In this document: positions 58,978 through 64,000 of the stretch, piece by piece | Layout of the letters: each line of letters opens with the position of its first letter | Numbering within the stretch: position 1 is the stretch's first letter | NCBI GenBank assembly: GCA_034770075.1 | Contig: CM068382.1 | Coordinates: 87,661,766-87,725,765 of the forward strand | Origin: Aralia elata | Lineage: Eukaryota > Streptophyta > Magnoliopsida > Apiales > Araliaceae | Length of the DNA stretch: 64,000 bases | Reading direction: 5' to 3' | Notes under the pieces: model-generated | The model's input: the letters and a program-made list of their open reading frames with translations, nothing else | Told to the model about the DNA's origin: nothing | Database searches by the model: none | Program-made: the position numbers and the translations under genes

Positions 58978-60455
58978 TTCATAATATTCGATTATTTTTA
59001 TTCCTTTATGCTCGGATTAGTTGCATGTTATTTGTTATATGAGCTGAATTAAAGTGTTTATAGATCTTTGGAAGAATTTGATGTGATTCTACAAATATAA
59101 GTTATAATGATGATTTTTATGTCGTTTTGTAGAATACTCTACGATCGTTGGATGAAAGCTCTACATTCGTAGTGTTAGAATGGCAATCTGGCAGCTCTAC
59201 GATCGTTTGGTTTTTAGCTTTATGTCTAACGAGAGTTACTCTACGATGGCGCTGTTTACTCGACGGTTGTCTCAAGTCTACTCTACGATTCCGAAAGAAC
59301 TCTCCGACTGCATGACTACTCTACGAAGCGATATCGCATAGTTTTACTCTATGTTTCTTTACACTACGATTGCTGAAGGAGTGTTACTCTACGATTTTGG
59401 TCGATTTTCAGGATTCCTATTCTGAGTAGGATTTGAGTTGGTGGGATGATAGAGTTCGACTTGTATGAGGATTTGGAGATGGAATTACACGCTTACATGG
59501 AAAGTATCTTTGATGCTGGAAGTAGAACCTAGTATAGAATTTGAGTTACAGTTTAATATGGGAACTGATGCAAACTAGAGAAGGAAACTGAGAAAGACTT
59601 GGATTTGGAAACTGAATCTTTATTTAATAAGGAAGCTACTTAAAGCTGAACTTTAGAGATTGACAAGGATTTAGAATCCTACCATATCTACAGAATGAAG
59701 ACTTTCGAAGTAGAGTTGAATTAGAATTTTTTTAGGGTTAATCTATAAGTACCTATCACTTGTAATCAGTTGAACATATTCAACATCCATTATTCTTGAT
59801 TTTAGATTATATTTAATCATCATGCTAGCTTAGTTCTTTAATTTAGTTCTGAAGGGATGTGGAACTATATTTATAGTTAATATGATAACTGAGTTATATT
59901 ATTGATTCCTTCGTGTATAAATTTTATTCTAATAATCTAGCTGAATTTCTTATATGTTATCCAGTTTACTAATTTGGTTTCTACAAGATTAAATTAGTGA
60001 ATTGTTAACAACTGCTAGATTAAGGTATGATATTAAGCAATAGATGTTATATCTGATCACATGTAGTACTTAGTAATATTTGATTGTGGACAAGCTTTTG
60101 GGTATTATTAAGATTATCAGAGGCAAGTTAAATAATCTCTGATAGTGTGATTGTTGCTTAGAACAACCTAAGTCTCTAATTCTTAATGCTTCTGCCATAT
60201 TAAATCTAGACTGAAGAATTGAAGCTTTTACATATTTGATTACCTTTATTAATTTAATTATGTTTTTCTTTGTTAATTATAATTGATTCAAACCCCCCGA
60301 ATTTTAATTACTGTTTTTATTTAGAATCATTAAAATAAATTCAAAATAATATAGATTCTTTGTGGGATCGATCCTTACTTACTACTGTGCTTATTATTTG
60401 AATTCGTAGAGTGAGAGTGAGGTTAATTTTGGATTGCTTGATGACAGCTCTCCCA
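58978..60455 (+). mobile_element. 5' LTR of Athila-like element D
   Basis: Homologous to the LTRs of A and B. It begins ttcataatattcgattatt, lacking roughly the first 8-12 bases (TGATAAG...), and ends gacagctctccca at 60455. No target duplication could be read because the start is eroded. It has a CTCTACGAT array (59134-59395) and the tail found also at 22850-23670. Confidence 0.88.
59134..59395 (+). repeat. CTCTACGAT word array in the LTR of element D
   Basis: About a dozen copies (atactctacgatcg, agctctacgatcg, tactctacgattcc and others), starting about 160 bases into the LTR as in A and B. The order of copies differs from A, with fewer units. Confidence 0.8.
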
Positions 60456-60460
60456 AATTT

Positions 60461-60479
60461 TGGCGCCATTGTCAGGGAA
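60461..60479 (+). promoter_or_regulatory. Primer-binding site of element D
   Basis: TGGCGCCATTGTCAGGGAA, five bases after the LTR end. It differs from the Athila-type PBS TGGCGCCGTTGCCGGGGA by three G/A or C/T changes. Confidence 0.85.
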
Positions 60480-60523
60480 CTTGATTATTTGTTTTGATTT
60501 ATTCTGTGTTTCGTTTTTTATTT

Positions 60524-61890
60524 ATGACTCAATCCTCTCAATCTACTGAACTAAATTTTGATCTAGAAATAGAGAAAATAGCAAGGAGGCTAAGAAAGGA
60601 GAGTCGTAGAGTCAAAAGCACAACTGCAGATCCAAAAGAAGCCTTTATTCCATCACCTGGTCTCAACATAGCAATTTAATTGCTATCAAACAATTCGTCT
60701 ACTGATTCAGAAGAAGAAGAGGAGATAGTTGATCCTAATAATAACAGGACTCTAAAAGAACTAGCTACTCCTAATCTCAATCAACAACCTTTGTGTATTG
60801 AGTATCCTACTTTAAATGCTCCTTTTGAACTTAAATTTGGGCTAATTTACCTTTTACCTACTTTTCGTGGTCTTACAGGTAAAGATCCATACAAGCATTT
60901 GAAAGAGTTTCATGTGGTATGTTCCACCATGAAACCACAAGGAGTGACTGAAGAACATATAAAGCTTAGAGCTTTTCCATTCTCATTAGCAGATCTAGCA
61001 AAGGACTGGTTGTACTACTTACCTTCAGGATCAATCCAAACCTAGAATGACATGAAGAAACTCTTCTTGGAAAAGTACTTTCCTGCTTCAAAAGTGGCTA
61101 ACATCAGGAAGGAAATATGTGGCATCAGGCAGTTTAATGGAGAAACTTTGTATGAGTATTGGGAAAGGTTTAAGAAGTTGTGTACTAGTTGTCCACCTCA
61201 TCAGATTGACGATCAACATCTAATCCAATTCCTTCTATGAGGGATTGCTGTCCATGGACAGAAGCATGATTTATGCAGCAAGTGGAGGAGCCTTAATTGA
61301 CAAGACACCAGAAGCTGCAAAGAACCTAATTGCAAACATGGCTGCAAACTTTCAGCAGTATGGTACTAGGATGAATCATGCACCCACAAGAGTGAATGAG
61401 GTGAGCACATGTAATCATGACTAAAAAATTTCTGAATTAACTGCTATTATTAGACAATTGGTTGTAGGGAATATGCCAGCAACAAAAGCTTGTGGGATCT
61501 GTTTGTTATCGGGCCATACCACTAATTCATGCCCTATATTACAAGAGGATGAGACAATGCAACAAGCCAATGCAATGGGGAACTATCAGACACAACTTCA
61601 GAAAAGATATAATTCCTATTCAAACACATACAATTTCGGATGAAGGGATCATCTTAACCTTAGTTATGGCGGCAATAGGCCACATGCACCATCTATTTTC
61701 CCCAATAGACAATAAGGCTTCCAACCAGCTCCACAACAATACCAACAAAGACAACCAACACCTGCCAACCCTGGGACATCACTGGAGGACATGTTCAAAG
61801 CCTTTATGACTCAACAACAGTAGTTTTAACAAGAAACAAGAACTTCAATCAATGATTTAAGGAACCAAATAGGTCAGCTAGCTACCACAG
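60524..61890 (+). pseudogene. Athila-like gag of element D, with stops and a frameshift
   Basis: Start MTQSSQSTELNFDLEIEK at 60524, the same start as B gag. An acidic SDSEEEEEIVDPNNN stretch is followed by the gag domain (TFRGLTGKDPYKHLKEFHV, LRAFPFSLADLAKDWLYYLP, FNGETLYEYWERFKKLCTSC). A frameshift near 61240 leads to GGALIDKTPEAAKNLIANMA. A zinc knuckle CGICLLSGHTTNSC (CX2CX4HX4C) lies at 61491-61532, then a Gln/Asn/Pro-rich tail. Stops: TAA 60677-60679 (Glu in B), TAG near 61043 (Trp in B), TGA 61238-61240, and several after 61420. The particle protein is not makeable. Confidence 0.9.
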
Positions 61891-62740
61891 TTGGGAGATT
61901 GGACTCTCAAGGCTCAGGAAAACAACCCTCCCAAACAGTTATAAATCCAAGGCAGAATGCAAGTGCCATTACACTAAGAAGTGGGAAAGAGCTGGAAGTG
62001 CCTAAAGCCACTGCTGAGTTTGAAAACGAGAAGAACAAGGAGACTAAACCACTTAAGGTAATTCATAACCCTACTATTTCAGCTAAGGCTAATGTTTTAC
62101 CTTTTCCACCTAGAAATCACAGGACTTTAAGGAAGTATGAGCAAGAAAAAGAGATCCTTGAAACCTTTAGGAAGGTGGAAGTCAATATACCTTTGTTAGA
62201 TGTAATCAAACATGTGCCAAGATATGCTAAATTTTTGAAGGAGTTGTGCACTAATAAAAAGAAATTGAAAGATGATGAAAGTATCACTGTTGGAGAGAAT
62301 GTCTCAGCAGTGCTGCAAAGGAATATGCCCCCTAAATGCAAGGATCCAAACATGTTCACCATCCCATGTAGGATAGGTAACACCAAGTTTGAAAAAGCTA
62401 TGCTAGATTTAGGAGCTTCAATTAATGTCATGCCATTATCTATATTTGTTTCCTTAAATCTAGGTCCTTTAAAACAGACTGGTGTTATTATTCAACTTGC
62501 TGACAAGACTAACACTTACCCTGAAGGGGTGATTGAAGATGTATTAGTGCAGGTAAATGAGCTAATATTTTTTATAGATTTCTATATTGTGAACATGGAG
62601 GATGATTAATCTCTAAACCCTGCTCACATCTTATTAGGGAGGCCATTTTTAAAGACTGTCAGGACCATGATTGATGTACATAATGGGACCTTGACTATGG
62701 AGTTTGATGGAGAGAAGATCTAATTTAACATATATGAAGC
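61891..62740 (+). pseudogene. Athila-like gag-pol linker and aspartic protease, element D
   Basis: In frame with the latter part of gag. A linker with NASAITLRSGKEL, a Lys/Glu-rich section and NIPLLDVIKHVPRYAKFLKE is followed by the protease. The catalytic triad is DLGAS at 62406-62420 (DTGAS in retroviruses; DLGAS is usual in Athila-like elements), INVMPLSIF, and downstream HILLGRPFLKTVRTMIDV. A stop at 62607-62609 falls between the active site and HILLGRPFL. Another stop is at 62720-62722. This is a diagnostic region for the lineage. Confidence 0.88.
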
Positions 62741-64000
62741 CATGAGGTACCCTAGTGATATCAATCCAGTTTATGTTATTGATATTGTTGACTCTTTAGT
62801 GCAGGATTCTTTTGATCAAGTGCAAAGGGACAGCTTAGAGATTGCAATCATTAATAGTTTGGAGTTAGATAAGGAAGAAGAAATTGGACAAGCTCAGGAA
62901 TTGAAGGAAACTGTAGCTGCTTTATATTCATTACCCCAATTCTCAGATAAGTATGCAGTTCATTCCATTCAATTACATGTTTCTCAGCAAAAGTTATTAC
63001 CTTCTGTTATGTAGGCCCCTACATTAGAACTCAACCCATTGCCAACCCATCTGAAGTATGCTTACTTGGGAAAAGATAACACACTACTAGTGATTATTGC
63101 CAATAATTTAACCAAAGTACATGAAGACAAACTACTGAGAATCCTTAGAGATTATGTAACAGTCTTTGGTTGGACCATTGCAGATATAAAAGGCATCAGT
63201 CTTGTTGTGTGTATGCATAGGATTTTATTAGAAGAAGGAGCCAAGCCTACCAGAGAAGCCTAGAGAAGATTGAACTCACCCATGATGGAGGTAGTAAAAA
63301 AAGAAGTACTGAAATTGCTTGATGCAGGTATTATATACCCAATTTCAAACAGCTAATGGGTAAGTCCATTCCTGGTAGTTCCAAAGAAGTCTGAAATCAC
63401 AGTTGTCCAGAATGACAATAATGAGTTGGTGCCAACAAGAATACAAACAGGCTAGAGAGTGTACATTGATTATAGGAAATTGAATGTAGTTACTAGAAAG
63501 ATCATTTCTCTCTCCCTTTTATTGATCAAATGTTAGAGAGATTGGTCGACCACACTTACTATTATTTTCTAGATGGATTTTTAGGTTACAATCAAATTGT
63601 GATAGCCCTATAAGATCAAGACAAAACCACCTTCACATGCCCTTTTAGTATATTTGCCTATAGAAGAATGTCATTTAGACTGTGTAATGCCCCAGGTACC
63701 TTCCAAAGATGCATGGTAAGTTTGTTTTTTGATCTTCTAGAAAGTTGCATTGAAGTTTTTATGGATGACTTCATAATTCATGGTGATGCTTTGGATGTCT
63801 ATCTTAATAATTTAACTAAAGTGCTTGATAGATGCTTAGAAACTAATCTTGTGTTAAACTGGGAAAAATGTCATTTTATGGTAGAGCAAGGGATAGTACT
63901 TGGCCATGTTATTTCTTCTAGAGGTTTAGAAGTTAATAAAGCCAAAATAGAAATTATTGCTGCATTACCTTACCCTGCAAAAGTGCAGGAGATTCGTTCT
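62741..64000 (+). pseudogene. Athila-like reverse transcriptase (N-terminal half), element D, runs off window
   Basis: Frame continues with stops at 63012-63014 and 63261-63263. RT words in order: LLDAGIIYPISNS, VSPFLVVPKKS, VYIDYRKLN, then a degraded stretch around 63500-63600 where the FIDQMLERL motif is frameshifted and the substrate-binding YSGYNQI region carries stops, then CPFSIFAYRRMSFRLCNAP, TFQRCM, VFMDDF with the two catalytic Asp at 63764-63769, LNWEKCHFMVEQGIVLGHVI and SSRGLEVNKAKIEIIAALPY. RNase H and integrase would lie beyond 64000. The FMDD motif and surroundings are well kept despite stops, so decay is recent or moderate. Confidence 0.9.

Overview
The window comes from a flowering-plant nuclear genome, most likely a eudicot with a repeat-rich genome. 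The species cannot be named. The evidence is AT-rich intergenic DNA, Athila-type Ty3/gypsy and SIRE- and Tork-type Ty1/copia retrotransposons, a MULE with mudrA, CACTA and hAT ends, and exons of plant-type GDPD and NASP genes with plant-like splice sites. I see no complete single-copy host gene, no rRNA or tRNA gene, and no CRISPR or bacterial operon. The window is almost entirely nested mobile elements.

Left cluster (1-31970). A degraded SIRE/Maximus-like copia element (C, plus strand, 23671-31970) contains an Athila-like gypsy element (A, plus strand). Only A's pol end (2-679) and 3' LTR (1796-2712 plus 22850-23670) lie in the window. A second Athila-like element of the same family (B, minus strand, 2713-22849, TSD tttag/tttat) sits inside A's LTR. 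B's gag-pol is interrupted by a 13.6-kb island (6834-20455). One edge of the island is a CACTA-transposon terminus. It holds broken pieces of unrelated host genes: GDPD exons (minus strand), NASP exon 1 (plus strand) and a glycine-rich RGG tail (plus strand). It also holds two solo LTRs (11314-11759, 16823-18144) and a hAT element with an 8-bp TSD (13308-13928).

Middle and right cluster (31971-64000). A Tork-like copia element (E, minus strand) starts at 33424. An 11.9-kb MULE (33707-45583, 10-bp TSD, about 300-bp TIRs) lies inside its 3' LTR. The MULE encodes mudrA (two stop codons) on the minus strand and an apparently intact GRF zinc finger/leucine zipper/membrane protein on the plus strand, arranged convergently as in maize MuDR. 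A non-autonomous LTR element (I, 35019-41514, TSD ttcct) lies within the MULE. A second large non-autonomous element with 3.9-kb LTRs (F, 45776-57947, TSD ctaac) is inserted in E's pol end. A solo LTR (G, 48552-50130, TSD ttatg) is inside F. Another Athila-like element (D, plus strand, from about 58978) enters E's reverse transcriptase and runs off the right edge with gag, protease and RT, all carrying stops.

The most interesting signals are in noncoding parts of these elements. (1) Elements A and B carry, between pol and the 3' LTR, an array of four hairpins whose stems change in a compensatory way. (2) An array of a short palindromic word (CTCTACGAT/ATCGTAGAG) fills a fixed place in the Athila-like LTRs and recurs in the unrelated copia element C. 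In two other LTR families the same place is filled by a different palindromic word (CTCGCCCCGGCG). (3) Element I has three back-to-back hairpins in both LTRs. These look like modular, structured regulatory cassettes shared across retroelement classes.
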